Positions 24,333-37,396 of a stretch of 64,000 bases of DNA are shown here, piece by piece. The stretch is from Platanthera guangdongensis (lineage: Eukaryota > Streptophyta > Magnoliopsida > Asparagales > Orchidaceae): positions 67,329,259-67,393,258 of the forward strand of contig CM077162.1 in the NCBI GenBank assembly GCA_039583875.1, read 5' to 3'. The translations under genes and the position numbers were made by a program. Below the pieces are notes generated by a model, which was not told where the DNA came from, made no database searches, and was given only the letters and a program-made list of their open reading frames with translations. Numbering within the stretch: the first letter of the stretch is position 1; every line of letters starts with the position of its first letter.

Positions 24333-26489
24333 TGTAACGCCCCAAGATTTTCGAACTAGGAAAAAGAGTTTTCTGGGAGTTACCGCCCGAAGGTAGAGCT
24401 AACGCCAAAGGTACCTTCAGGATAGTCAGCTTCAGGCATCGAGAGCGTTGAAAACGTTGAGTGAGGTGAGGCGGCTCAATGCCAAGTCTACCGCGTGGAG
24501 GTAGGTTGCTAGCGTGCGGAGTTATCCACTTTATTGGCCAAGTTCTTGGGAAGTTAGCTCCTAGCGGTAGGGTTACCACAGCCGGTAACTTGGCAATATA
24601 TTTGTCTAAGCGCTCGGGTTCCTACCGCGTGGCGGTAGTAGCTATCACATGGCGGTAGGTGAATATCGCAAGCTACTGCGAAGCGTTAGAATCTTTCTAC
24701 ATGGCCACGTGTCAACCTGTGATTGGGGTGCCTGGGCGGTTGCACTCGAATCGAGGCATTGAATTGAGGTACCGTGCGGCGGTTGTTAGGTACCGTGCAA
24801 CGATACCTTTGTTTATATTCCTGGATCGGTCGTTTCACTTCATCTCCTTTGGAGTTGGGACTTGGCTGGGTCTTTTGGAGGAGCAGCAGCGCCAGAAGAG
24901 GGAGTTTATGCCGTCATTCGAGATTTAGGGTTCCGATTCACAAAGTGAGTTCGAATCTATGGAGGTAAGGCCGAAGCGGTCAATTTCAACCGTTTAGATT
25001 CCTCCCTCGGGTCCAAAGAGGACTATAAGGGTAACGATCCTCTACCTTGGATTTGTGAAGTCCTTTGTTTGGCATTTTAGGATAGACTCTCCACAAGCAC
25101 GTGGATGTGGTTCTCCCAATGGGTAGATCCGTGTATCCCCATAGTTTTGCATTTAGATTTGAAATCGAAGTATCGAATAGGCATGATATGTGAAGCCCAT
25201 CCGGATGTTTTGGTATGGATTGATGATGTTTATATATTTTTTATGTCAGAGAAGACTCCATAGTAAACGCGTGGATTTTGGAGTCTCGGGATGTGTAGAT
25301 TACTGCGTTGAGAGTACTTGGAGTAGTCTCCAGGAAAACACCCGAGTGGGGGGAAGAACTAATAGTCTATCGCCTACCGCACGGAGGTAGTGCTACCACC
25401 AGAGATAGCTTTCATTAAGCTATGTGTTGTTTGTGAAGGATATCTCTTGGAGACATGAGGGCTAAAATTTGATTGAGGGTGAGCTTAAATTGCTCATCTA
25501 TTGAGGCCTGTCTCTCAAAGACCTGGGGTCCTATTTTGTTGAGTGTGAGCTTAAGTTGCTCAGCTTTAGTATCTATGAGTGCTAGACTAGGATCCTTACA
25601 GAGTTATGGATCCTGTGGAAATGTGAAAGGGGATGCTGACCCGCATCATGGTTGAAGCGTCTGATGAATTGAGCACGGGAAATAGCTGAAATGTACCAAC
25701 CCTATTTGTTCATCTTGGAGTGAATCATACTATGGATCTGCAGATCGTTATGACTTTACAAGAGGCTAGGGTGTTGTCTTCAGCTTGGGTTCTGAAAGAC
25801 TAAAATCTCAAATGTTGCTGACCGTCGCAAAGAACGGTGGTGTGACCCATGAGGTCCAGTGAACCAAGAGTGTGCCCTGAGAGCACGGGGCGTTGGGCGT
25901 TTGTGTCAACATCTGTGGCGAATTGTGCTTAAGTTGCATGTTCTGATTGCCATGTTATGTATATATTAATGCCTACAGGGAAGGAGCACCGCCACCCCAA
26001 GTGAGGGGTGGGGTCGTTATAATTTGGTCAGCTAATGCTGACTGTTGATACTGTTTGCCATCGTTATAGTGGATTTTTGCGTGTAGTTACCGCCAAGCCA
26101 AGCGGGAAATAGCGGGCTGGAGCCAATGATTACTAAGCTATCCTTTGAAGGCCAAAGCGAATTACTTGTGTTATTTTATCATTCATGTGTGGTCGGCCTG
26201 CGTGCCGAAGTATGTAACATATTTTAATTCAAGTTGAACACTGTGAGGACGTAAGGCCAAGTCCTTATTTGTGTATTTTCTTACATTCCTGGTTGTGGTA
26301 GTGGACATTCATGTTGTTGAGTTCTGTTTATAACCTCTAAATTACGTCGTCTAGAATGTACTCTAGGTTATGATGTGTTTTATGAATCATGGTTTCAATT
26401 TTGTAACTCCTTGGTATGTTTATGGTATATAGCGTCGGGCCCCGATCGGTCCTTCTGTTATCTGTTATGTGACGGATGAGGGTGTTACA
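24333..26489 (+). repeat. 5' LTR of gypsy element I (2,157 bp)
   Basis: It starts TGTAACGCCCCAAG and ends GAGGGTGTTACA, and is followed by a primer site. The U3 part (24380-24800, and near 25375) contains repeated TACCGC...GCGGTA palindromes with variable centres. The end resembles the LTR remnant at 61707-62041 (shared GATCGG-ACC and TTACA blocks). The insertion cuts H gag. Confidence 0.8.
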
Positions 26490-26490
26490 A

Positions 26491-26507
26491 AGTTAGTATC
26501 AGACTCT
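26491..26507 (+). promoter_or_regulatory. Primer binding site of element I
   Basis: AGTTAGTATCAGACTC, a mutated form of TTGGTATCAGAGC (initiator tRNA-Met type), directly follows the LTR end. Confidence 0.65.
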
Positions 26508-26739
26508 GGTGTCGGTCTTTCTTATTTAAATTCAGGGGTGAATTCTTTTAAATGGTGGTGAGCACATGTATATTCGTTCACGTTATAACATAAAAAGAAT
26601 CCATGAATGTCCACTTAGGAATGAAAATACACATGTTTGAGGAACCTGTGCGTTCCTATGGTTGCATTTTGGCAATCTGTTTGTAGCCTAATTGAGTGTT
26701 TTACAATTTTAGGTGACTAGGAGCTGTGCGCGGGTGTCA

Positions 26740-27896
26740 CAATGACATCACTCTATGGAGAGTAGTGCGCCTAATGTTGCGCCTACAAACCCTCCTTCTC
26801 CTGAAACTATATGAATAGTAGCAGAAGCGGTGTTCGCTATGATCAATGCCCAACCAGGGAGTCAAGTGCAGCCTCCTACTCTTGGCCTAGTTCAAGTACC
26901 ACTTGGAGTAGCAGAGCCTATATTGGTGTATCAAGTAGCGGCAGAGCCCTTGGTGTAGAGAAGAGATATAGAGAAACATCTAAAGCACGTGATGAGCTTT
27001 AACCCACTGGTGTTTTTGGGGACTGAGACCCCAACACAAGCTGAGGACTGGCTTTCCAGAGTTAAGAGAGTCATGTCCTCAATGGATACTGAGGAATGGA
27101 AAAAAGTCACGATAGCCGCTTTCCTTCTGTATAATGAAGCAAGGTTATTGTGGGAGGAGTTAGAGCATCATCACTTTGCTGGGAGGCAACTTTCTTATAT
27201 ATCGATGGAGGAGTTCTCAAGACTATTTCTGGCATGGTTCATCCCGTCAGGGTAGAAAATAGCTACGGAGAATCAGTTCTAGAGACTGACTCAAGGTGAC
27301 AGTAGTGTGGACGAATACCTTCATGAGTTCACGCGATTGGGATGTTATGCTGGATCCACTTTTGCTGATGAGGAGCGCAAGACCAACCCATTTTATGAAG
27401 GACTGCGTGATGATTTGAGGTTGCTACTTTCAGGTGCTATGACGCAGAGCTTTCTAGTCTTGGTCAATACAGCCCGATCTTTGGAGAAGGATCTGACGAT
27501 GGTTCAAGGAAAGAAGAACTCGGCGATGAAGAGGTAAGACTTTAGAGTTGCAAGTTCGTCGAAGTCTGGGTACTGAAAGTGGAACAAGAAGCCCAAAACT
27601 TCTGGATAGGCTTATTCAGCGGTTTCTATTGGGGCATATTCTAGGCAAGGAGGCCCAATTCACTGTTATAATTGTGGCAAACGGGGACACATGGCCCATG
27701 ACTGTTGGAGTGGTAAATCAGAGAAGAAGGCAGGAGCTTCCTATGCGGAGAAAGGGAAGGCGGTGGAGTCAACCGCATAACATCAGGCTCCAGCCCAACT
27801 GAGAGTGTACAACCTTGGCCAGCAGGAGGCCATCAAGCAAGTCGATGTGGTGACAGATTTGTGCTAGATTTTAACTGTAATACTTTGCATACTCTG
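26740..27896 (+). pseudogene. gag of gypsy element I, truncated
   Basis: Gypsy gag core: FLGTETPTQAEDWLSRVKRV (27010 onwards), LLWEELEHHHF, FSRLFLAWFIPS, then a TAG in the sequence; MDEYLHEFTRLGCYAG... FYEGLRDDLR at 27307-27430. A zinc knuckle CYNCGKRGHMAHDC follows near 27670-27710. Stops near 27256 and 27537 and frame changes disrupt it. It ends at 27896, where the LTR of element B begins. Confidence 0.8.
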
Positions 27897-29560
27897 TGAA
27901 AATGTTTAAGTTGTCTACCTAAATCACCTAGAGGGGGGTGAATAGGTGAGTTGTGCGTCTTTTTGCGGAATAAAAAATTTAGCGAGCGATGCACAGAAAA
28001 ATAGCCAAGCATTCACAAACGACACCAAAAGTTATAGTGGTTCCCCAACCTTGGGTACATCCACTTTCCACCTCACCAATCTAGCAACGCACTAGACTCG
28101 GCTACTCCACTAATCTCGGATTGAAAACAATCCTACCACTCGAAACAAAGATTCCTACAACTTGATCCCAAAAACAGGATCTACACTTGGAAGAGAAAAC
28201 TTCCTACAAATAACTCAAAGAACAAAACTCCTACACTCAGAGAAGAATCTCCTACAAGAATAAAATGAATAACAAGAAATCCAAACAGAAATTTCTCAGA
28301 CCTGAAAACTTCTGCCTTTCTTCTTCCTTGAACTTTGAGGCTCTGTCAGAATTAATTTGAAGAAGACTCGGCTAGATCTCTGGATCTGAAAACTTTGGAT
28401 TCAGCAAGATTAAGGAGAGAATCTATTGATTGTAGAATATCTTGATCGTTGAATCACTTGCTCTGAATCTCGGGATCGAAAGCGTATCGACAAGAATGGC
28501 GATGAACAGTGGCGGTGGCTCTCAATTTAGAAAGTGAATTTCCGATTCAGAATACTTAAAATTTCTTCTTACGGCGTCTTCTAGGGTTGGTCTATTATGA
28601 TAAGAACTTTTATAGGATAAGCCTAACGGTCATAATCATAATACATGATAGCCACGTGGACCAATCACGTGCTAGTTATATTTGAAAATCCGTCTGTCTT
28701 GACTTAGGAAAATTTTCAGAAACAGTGTACCTGTTCTCGAGAAGAATGATTGTACTCGAGAAAAATAAGTTTTGTTCTCAAGAAAAAGGACTTAGAAAAA
28801 ATGTGGAGGGGGAAATTAGAAATCTCGAGAATGAAAGAAGTACTCGAGAAAACTGAATTTTAGTTCTCGAGAAGGATCATTCTGGTACTTGAGAACAAAG
28901 GAGTATCTCGAGAACAGATGTCTGGCTCTCGAGAAAAATTGTTTAGGTCTCGAGAAAAATCTTCTGAATCTCGAGAATTAAGCATAGTCTTCTCGAGAAT
29001 AAACTTAGTCTTCTCGAGAATAAACTTAGTCTTCTCGAGAAAAAGACTTAGAAAAATTCTGTAAGGAGATGATGTAACTCGAGAAGATGTGTCATGAAGT
29101 ACTCGAGTATAGAAGGCCTCGAAAATAGCATTAGGCTTTCTTGAGAACTGCTTCTGCAAGTCGAAATCATGACAAGTCTCATGCAAGAATAAGCTTTAGT
29201 CCTTCTCGAGTACAAAATATAGTACTCGAGAAAAACACTTAGAATTTCTCTGAAATTCTGAAAACATGATTTCTTCATTATAAACAGCATCCAAATTTTC
29301 TCCCATGCCCTTAGTGCTTGAAAAGGAAGTGTGCCCCAATAGAGAGGCTTCACATGAGTCAACACCATGGATCACACAATGAGGGATTACATTGTACGAT
29401 CCTGTGTTTGGTGACTCATTATAGACTGACATTGGTCTACACTTGGCAATTGTATCCTGCAAACACTCAACTAAAAATAGCATCAAATACAAATTTAATT
29501 CATCTTAGTTCAAGGGTGACTTCGTACAAATCTGGGTTATTGTGGATGCAATACCCAACA
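27897..29560 (-). repeat. 3' LTR of element B (1,664 bp)
   Basis: It starts TGAAAATGTTTAAG and ends ATACCCAACA; on the minus strand it begins TGTTGGGTATTG. The conserved G-run CTAGAGGGGGGTGAATAGG lies near the internal-facing U5 end, as in A1. U3 (28735-29235) is filled with TTCTCGAGAA-type palindromes. The left boundary could be two bases earlier. Confidence 0.8.
28735..29235. repeat. CTCGAG palindrome array in B LTR
   Basis: About twenty spaced copies of TCTCGAGAA or ACTCGAGAA, each a short palindrome around CTCGAG. A related smaller group lies at 40850-40985, between pol and the downstream ORF of the same element. Confidence 0.9.
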
Positions 29561-29570
29561 ATCTCCTCAT
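29561..29570 (-). promoter_or_regulatory. Polypurine tract of element B
   Basis: The minus strand reads ATGAGGAGAT, adjoining the LTR start TGTTGG. The position is equivalent to that in A1. Confidence 0.7.
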
Positions 29571-29799
29571 ATTTGCAGAGCTCAGAACTCTCTACACTGA
29601 GGTGAATTACATCAAGATAAAACAAGTAAAGAATATTAATATCCATAATAAATAGAATAAGAGCTATAATGGAGAAAAATTAGATCAACAAAACTAAAGG
29701 TTCATATTAATAGAAATTTGTCCAAGAGAAAGTTCAATTCCAAATTTCAAGAATGAGAACTATTAGAACATCTTCAATTTCTATTGATCTTGTTGTTGT

Positions 29800-30355
29800 T
29801 GCTGTCTTTCTAGCTTTTCCTATTGTCTCTTCTGGTAGCTGTATGGTTTAGGGAAATACTTTGGAGGTCTCGGAGGAGCCTTGGGATTGTGTCTTCCATA
29901 TTCTCTGTCATATATCCTCCTTTTAGTAAGAGACTTTTCATATAATTCCTATTCCTGAGAGCTGTAATGTAAGTTCCTATTTTCATTGAAATCAACGACC
30001 AGCTTGAGAGTGCCAAGAATAAGAGATTTGGATGTTGGAGTCCATACTTCAGTAAATTCTTGAGTTCTTTTCCTTTCAGCATCAAGATGAGGAGTTGATC
30101 TGCTGGAAGAGGCTCCATCCCCATATTTCCTTTTTCTGGCTTTTTGAATCTCTGGAGGTCGAGGAGGCATGCTACCTTATTCTGATTCCTAGACTTGTTC
30201 ATAAACATCAGGAGGAGGTCCTTCAAAATATTTTGGAGCTGGAGAGAAGGTTGGCCTATCCATATCTAAATGTGCAGGAGGGGATGCAGAAGGATCCATT
30301 GCTAGTTCAGGAAACAGTTGATTATGAATCCATATGGTAGTGTCATATGTATGTA
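29800..30355 (-). pseudogene. C-terminal part of element B downstream ORF
   Basis: A basic, lysine/arginine-rich C-terminal region (PPRPPEIQKARKRKYGD near 30165, and TPTSKSLILGTLKLVVDFNE) similar in character and position to the end of the A1 downstream ORF. It is separated from the rest of the ORF (38531-40466) by the insertion of element G and contains frame breaks. Confidence 0.55.
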
Positions 30356-30360
30356 GCTTT
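30356..30360 (+). repeat. Target-site duplication of element G (left copy)
   Basis: GCTTT, repeated at 38526-38530 immediately after the other end of element G. Confidence 0.9.
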
Positions 30361-31499
30361 TGTTGGGTTTCTCTATGGGGATGGCACAACACTTGTGCAT
30401 GCAGCGGAAGAATAAAACATTAAGAAAACCCAAAAGAAATAGGATCGGGCCATGACAGTTGAATCAAGAAGTTAACAAACAAGTAGGCAAAAATTACCTC
30501 GGTGGCGTTGAGTCACAACTCAATGGAGATGCTCCAAACTTTGTCTTCTTGCTAGTGACGAGTTCTACGTGGAATAATATCCACGTCTCTGCAGAAATCC
30601 ACACGAGCGGGAGAACGCTGAGCTTTCCGTCGCACGGAAGATCGGGAAGAACGATGACCGCACCTTACTATTCCACAGACTGCTAGGTCCGCGCCAGGAA
30701 AAGCAACACCAGCGACAATCGCCGGAGAGGAGGAGGTCGACGGAGCGAACATGGCGGCAGAACTCTTCCGGCGGCGGGAATCGGGATCGGCGGAACGATC
30801 GCGGAACGGAACTCTTCCGTCGCGGGTTTCTATCAGCCGATGAGAGAGTGTGATCCCGAAAAACCCTAAGTATCCTATTTATACCAAAGGTATAAATAAA
30901 CCTAGGAAAATCGCTATCTGCAGACCACCCAGAAATAGGGTTCAGAATCGGCGAGTATCAATCGGCGAGAGTCGGTCAGGATCGGCGAGAATCAGAATCG
31001 GCGAGAATCACAATCGGCGAGAATCACCCGGATCGGCGAGAATCAGAGAACTATTCTCGACGATTCACGCCGAACGTGGGTCGACAATTCACGTCGATCG
31101 TGGGTCGACGATACACGCCGATCGGCGAGAATCAGAGAACTAATTCTCGACGATTCTCGTCGATCGGCGAGAATCATAGAACTATTCTCGACGATTCTCA
31201 TCGATCGGCGAGAATCAGAGAACCATTCTCTACGATTCTCGTCGATTCTCGTCGACCCTCGGCCGACTATTCTTACCAGTCCATCAAGGCAACATTTGCC
31301 CAACCCGATGATTCTTTAAGGCAACACTTTGCCCACAACCCCATTCAGATCGGTGATTGGTAACCTTTACCAACACAGTCAATCATCCAACTTCTCCACA
31401 TCTCTTATGTGCGACCCTGCAGGCTCATATCGCGTTGGCAGTGAGATTACATGTTTGATCACTTCCAGATCACAATGGTAACTCCAACAGACTCCCACT
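30361..31499 (-). repeat. 3' LTR of element G
   Basis: TGTTGGGTTTCTC...AACTCCAACA, ~98% identical by eye to 37397-38525. It contains a minus-strand TATAAATAG box near 30871-30880 and the palindrome array 30945-31262. Confidence 0.92.
30945..31262. repeat. Palindrome array in G 3' LTR
   Basis: About a dozen units mixing GATCGGCGAGAATC and GATTCTCGTCGAT, so that neighbouring units are reverse complements and can fold on each other. The same array occupies 37980-38295 in the 5' LTR. Confidence 0.88.
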
Positions 31500-31510
31500 T
31501 GATCTCGAAA
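31500..31510 (-). promoter_or_regulatory. Polypurine tract of element G
   Basis: The minus strand reads AAGTGGGAGTC, abutting the 3' LTR start. Bases 31511-32455 are a ~950-base 3' untranslated region in which I see no gene. Confidence 0.75.
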
Positions 31511-32455
31511 GTATCAAATCAAAAACCTCACAAACAATGAGCGGCATCTAGCAATGCATCATTTCTCCCCAAGCAATAAGAGTTAATAACTCATAAGCCT
31601 TTATGACCAATGTATCAGCGTTGTCTTTGTCCCTTTGTCCCTTACATTCGGAAAGAACTAGAGGCATGGACCGTGTCACCCTCGTAATAGCTCAATCCAA
31701 GTTTCTTGATCCAGGACGGACTTCCAGAGAATGGTGATCCAATATCACATATTGACTCAACCAAGCATGGTCATGCATTTCTCAGTCCAGTTCCATCAAG
31801 GGGCCCATGGATGCAACTCCTGTCATACAGGAGGACAAATCCCATATCTGCTCACACACAAACACCCAAATGATTCGTAACATGCCCAATAACCACCCTT
31901 ATCATCAACCTTTCTCAAGGAAGACTTTAGATGGCATCAAAGCACGCTCTTCCTCACTTGATGAATGCTGTGACTTCAGGTTAAAGGACCACAACACCAT
32001 TGTCAATTGAGACCTACTCGTGACACGATTGGATGATAATCCACAGAGTAGTCTCAGGTTGGGTCTGTCCAGTACAACTTGTTCACTAACAAGTACCCAC
32101 GTGATGACTTGATATCACAATATCATGACCTGTGAGAACCGGTCATCAGTCAATGCACATGCTAGTCTTCATGTACCATCATCACCCTTATCTTCTATGA
32201 TGATACTCGACCAGGGACCTTTAAGAATGAAGCTTCAAATAAATCACAGGCTCTCACATTCAAGTCATGTACTTGATGTCCCATGGAAGCGAACATTCTA
32301 AGGGTATCTATTATGTTAACATTTAACTATCATATAGAAAAAGACATAATAAAAGAACTTGACATTAATTGTAAAAGAAAAACTAGGTACAATGTTCATC
32401 ATATGAACAAATAGCCAACAAAATACAAGATTACATGCAACCCACAAGATTCTCA

Positions 32456-35400
32456 CTAGAGTTGATCATTTAGGTATCGTATACCCATCGATCTAGTATG
32501 ACCATCATGCTTTCTCTGCGCGAGAGGCTTTGTCAGTGGATCCGCAATATTCTCCTCGGTCGGCACTCTGCAAATGTTTAAATCTCCTCGTTCGACAATC
32601 TCACGAATAAGATGAAACCGCCGAAGTATGTGCTTGGAGCGCTGATGGGATCTAGGTTCCTTAGATTGTGCAATTGCACCATTGTTATCACGGTAGAGAA
32701 ATACGGGACCAACAATGCTAGGAACTACATCAAGCTCGCCGATGAATTTCCTAATCCATACAGCATCCTTCGCCGCATTAGCTGCTGCGATATACTCAGC
32801 CTCTGTTGTAGAATCAGCAACTGTCTCTTGCTTGGAACTCTTCCAGCTCACAGCTCCTCCATTCAGGCAAAACACAAAACCTGACTGAGACTTGGAGTCG
32901 TCACTGTCAGTTTGGAAGCTAGCATCCGTGTAACCACTTACAACGAGCTCTTCCTCTCCACCATACACCAAGAACACATCCTTAGTCCTTCTCAAGTACT
33001 TCAGGATATTCTTGACTGCAATCCAGTGACACTCACCGGGGTCTGACTGATACCTGCTAGTCATGCTCAAAACAAAGGAGACATCGGGCCGAGTACATAA
33101 CATCGCGTACATGATTGATCCAATTGCCGAAGCATATGGAATCAACTTCATGCGGTCCTTATCTTCACAAGACTTTGGACACTGGTCGTTAGAGAGATTC
33201 ACACCATGAGACATGGGCAAAAATCCTTTCTTGGACTCAAGCATGTTGAACCGCTTCAACACCTTTTCGATGTACGTACTCTGGGTCAAACCCAGCAACT
33301 TCTTCGATCTATCTCTATAGATCTTAATACCGAGTATATAAGTCGCTTCACCCAAATCCTTCATTGAAAAGCAGTTCCCTAGGTTGTTCTTAACAACTTT
33401 CAGGGTAGGAATGTCATTCCCAATCAACAGTATGTCATCTACATACAATATCAGGAAGACAACAATGCTCCCACTGATTCGCTTGTAAACACAAGGCTCA
33501 TCTTCATTCTTGATGAAACCAAACTCTTTGATTTTCTCATCAAAACGAAGATTCCAACTTCGAGAGGCCTGTTTCAGTCCATAGATGGACTTATTCAGCT
33601 TGCATATTTTAGTGGCTTCATCTGGGGATACAAAACCCTCGGGCTGTGTCATATACACTTCCTCAAGGAGTTTTCCATTAAGGAAAGCCATTTTGACATC
33701 CATCTACCAGATCTCATAGTCATAATACGCAGCAACAGCAAGCAATATCCTAATGGACTTTACCATGGCAACAGGGGAAAAGGTCTCATCATAGTCAATA
33801 CCATGAATTTGCTTGAAACCCTTAGCCACCAATCGCCCTTTGAATGTCTGTACATTCCCATCCATGTCGGTCTTCTTCTTGAAGACCCACTTGCACCCTA
33901 TGGGTCGTACCCCTTCAGGTGGTTCCACCAAGTTCCAAACTTGGTTTGCGTACATGGAGTCCATTTCGGATTTCATAGCCTCAAGCCATTTGTCGGAGTT
34001 CGGTCCAGTCATAGCCTCTTGGTAGGTTGCTGGTTCATCATCATGATCCATAAGCAACACATTACCTATTTGAGACACGAGAAATCCATATCTCTCAGGC
34101 TCAAACCTCGGTCTACCAGATCTATGTAGGACTTGTGTTCCCTGAGCAGGTTCTCTAGCTACAACACCTTGTAGTCCTGTCTCAGAATCCAATTCTGGTT
34201 CATTCACTACATGTGGTTCTTGAACTTCTTCAAGCTCTACCTTTTCAGTCTTTCTTGATAAGAACTCTTTCTCCAAGAAGACACCAGTCCTTGCGACAAA
34301 CACTTTGCCCTCAGACGGTAGGTAAAAGTAATACCCTTTCGTTTCCTTAGGATATCCCACCAGATAACATTTATCCGATTTGGGTTCCAGCTTGTCAGGC
34401 ATTTGACATCTCACGTATGCCTCACAGCCCCAAATTTTAATGAACGACATAATAGGACGCTTCCCAGTCCATATCTCATATGGTGTCTTCAGAACCATTT
34501 TCGTTGGAGCGCGATTCAATGTCATTGCAGCAGTCTCTAAAGCAAAACCCCAAAAGGAAACAGGCAAGTCTGCATGACTCATCATCGAACGTACCATGTC
34601 TAACAGAGTACGATTTCTCCTCTCAGACACACCATTATGTTGTGGTGTTCTAGGTGGAGTGAGCTGTGATACAATACCACACTCTTTCAGATGATCACGG
34701 AACTCATGACTCAGGTATTCGCCACCTCGATCAGATCGGAGTGCTTTAACCCTTTTACCCAACTAGTTTTCTACTTCATTCTTGAACTCTTTGAACTTTT
34801 CAAAGGTCTCGGATTTGCACTTCATAAGATACACATATTCGTATCTACTAAAATCATCAGTAAATGTAACAAAGTAGAAATACCCACCTCTAGCCATGGA
34901 ACTCATGGGTCCGCATACATCACTGTGTACAACACCCAAGAGATCCTCAGCCCTCTCAGTATAACCAGTGAAAGGATCTTTAGTCATCTTGCCTAACAAA
35001 CAAGATTCGCATCGCTCAAATAATTCATAATCAAATGAGTCCAAAAGTCCATCTCTATGGAGCTTGGATATGCGCTTCTCGTTGATATGGCCCAAACGAC
35101 AATGCCAGAGAAACGTAGGGTTCAAGTCATTTGTTCTTAGTCTTTTATTATTTTCTACATTACAGATCAGATGGTCCAAGTTCAAAACATAAAGACCATT
35201 AAACAATTGGGCTACAGCATAACAAACGTCATTCTTAAATATAGAACAACAGTTGTTCTTAATTATAAAAGAAAATCCAATCATGTCCAAACATGAAATA
35301 GATATAATGTTTCTAGTTATGGCCGGAACAAAATAACAGTTATCTAGTTCTATTACAAGCCCACTGGGCAAAGAAAGACGGTAAACCCCTACGGCCACAG

Positions 35401-36415
35401 CAGCAACTCTTGCTCCATTGCCGACGCGGAGGACCACCTCCCCTTTACTCAGCAATCTTCTCCTTCCCAGTTCCTGCACATTTGAACAAATGTGAGAACC
35501 ACATCCGGTATCCAATACCCAAGATGACGGAGCAGAAAGGTTTATCTCTATAACGTAAACATTTGAAGCGGAAGTCATACCTCCCCTCAATTTCTGCAGA
35601 CCCTCAATGTACGAAGGACAGTTCCTCCTCCAATGACCAGCCTTGCCACAGTGGTGGCATTTCCCTTCCTTCACCGTGCTTTTCTTTTTCATCAGTGCAG
35701 AAGACTTGGGCTCAAGATATGACTTAGGTCCCACCTTCGTCTTCTTGGAACCCTTGGCCTTGCCCTTGCCCTTATGCACCATCAGTATGGGGCTGGCAGG
35801 CTTGGTCTTCTTCATATTGATTTCGGCAGTTCTCAACATGCCAAGGAGTTCGGGCAGTGTCTTGTCTATTTCATTCATGTTGTAGTTCAAGACGAACTGC
35901 TCATAACTATCCGGCAACGATTGCAGGATCAGATCCGTGGCCAACTCTTGACCAAGAGGAAAACCCAGCCTTTTAAGGTTCTCTATATACCCAATCATCT
36001 TGAGTACGTGAGTCCCTACTGAGTCTCGAACTCCCATCTTGCACTGAAACAACGCTTTTGTGATGTCGAACCTCTCTTGACGAGCTTGCCCTTGAAACAT
36101 TTTCTTGAGATGCTCGTCAATCTCCTTGCACCCCATGTTCTCATGTTGCTTCTGAAGCTCAGAGTTCATAGTGGCAAGCATAAGGCATTCGACATCTAAA
36201 GCGTTGTCAGTATACTTCTTATAAGTATCCTTCTCAGCACGGGAAGAGTTCCCGGTCGGCACCTCGGGGGCTTCTTCTTCCAAGACATAGAGCTTTCGCT
36301 CTTGCCTGAGAACAATTCTCAGGTTCCTATACCAGTCCATTTAATTTGTCCCACTGAGCTTATCCTTCTCAAGGATGGCTCTCAGAGACAACGTGGAGTG
36401 TGAGACACTTGCCAT
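32456..36415 (-). pseudogene. gag-pol polyprotein of element G, one frame with three stops
   Basis: A single frame of 1,320 codons from ATG 36413-36415 (MASVSHSTLSL) to the stop at 32456. Gag includes the zinc knuckle CHHCGKAGHWRRNC near 35660-35620. Protease is VLDTGCGSHIC near 35510. GAG-pre-integrase is FLWHCRLGHIN... CESCLLGK near 35110-35000. Integrase has HSDVCGPM, RSDRGGEY and PPRTPQHNGVSERRN. Reverse transcriptase has [12 protein letters not shown] near 33430. RNase H has [10 protein letters not shown] and [10 protein letters not shown], with the C-terminus LTKPLAQ. Three in-frame stops break it: TAA 36341-36343, TAG 34763-34765 and TAG 33704-33706. Both TAGs stand where CAG (Gln) is expected. 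No frameshift is seen. Confidence 0.93.
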
Positions 36416-37383
36416 GGAATTCTATAAGAATTTATGCAGAATAAAATCAGTACCAAAATTTCAAATACAATTTATTTTAATTTGGACTTCAATTAAAATA
36501 CTCCCACTATTTTATTCGAAATGATAGCCCTCACTAACACTTCGGAGAGTTCATGCGAGCTACTCTCTTAGTGGACAAGATCCGTATTTCACCAACACTA
36601 TGAGTCCGCTTTGGCGTTCCTCTCACGATGCGGTTATTTAGGTAGGCAACGCTTGCCAATTGCATCCTCATGCAATTCTTGTATGGTTGGTGAATAACTC
36701 CTTATTCGCATCCATCATATGGTACATGCCAACCCTATGCCTCTAGGCACTCAACCTTTGAGGTCACCTAGTTAAGATGGACCCGATGTCGACAGTGGGA
36801 TATCACAATTATCCGCTCGCACCCTTACCAAGATAGATTAATGCACCTTGCTTTGGCAAGCCCACACTTCATCGATTGAGGCAGGAAGAGTGTCATCCAT
36901 CGGAAGGCATCCGAACACTTAATATTTGATGAAGGGATTTAATTATAGGTTAACAATTAACCATGATCAACATTTGATCAATGTGCACATCCAAAGAAAA
37001 ACAATTCTTCTAAAACCACATGCATCCCTTATGTGCACATCCTGACACTATCAACAATTGATAGAAGGAAGGGCTAAATCTGAACATCCGGAGACTTCCA
37101 AATCCTCAGATTTACATGCATTGGACAAAGGCAAAGGCAACTCAACTTAAAGCAGTAGACAAGCTCATCTCTCTTTGTTGGATTCAAAATCCAAAACAAA
37201 ATCGAGGGATGGTTACTGCTAAGGAGATCACAATTTATAACAATTAGAAATTCCACGCAATTCCAGAGGTTCTTGGCGGGGAACCAAGACTAAATCTAGA
37301 CATTTAGAACACTTCTAAATCCCTAGGTTTACACGCACTGGAATAACAAAAACTTCCAATACAACGATCATGGCCGAAACCTC
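36416..37383 (-). other. Leader of element G between primer site and gag
   Basis: An untranslated leader of about 970 bases. I see no supported ORF or extra gene in it. Confidence 0.6.
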
Positions 37384-37395
37384 CCTCTGATACCA
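37384..37395 (-). promoter_or_regulatory. Primer binding site of element G
   Basis: The minus strand reads TGGTATCAGAGG, matching the initiator tRNA-Met end and one base from the 5' LTR. Confidence 0.9.
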
Positions 37396-37396
37396 C

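Noticed and set aside
28735..29235. Regularly spaced short palindromes resembling a CRISPR array
   Set aside because: Units are too short and variable, spacers are not uniform, the sequence is an LTR of a plant retrotransposon, and no cas genes exist.
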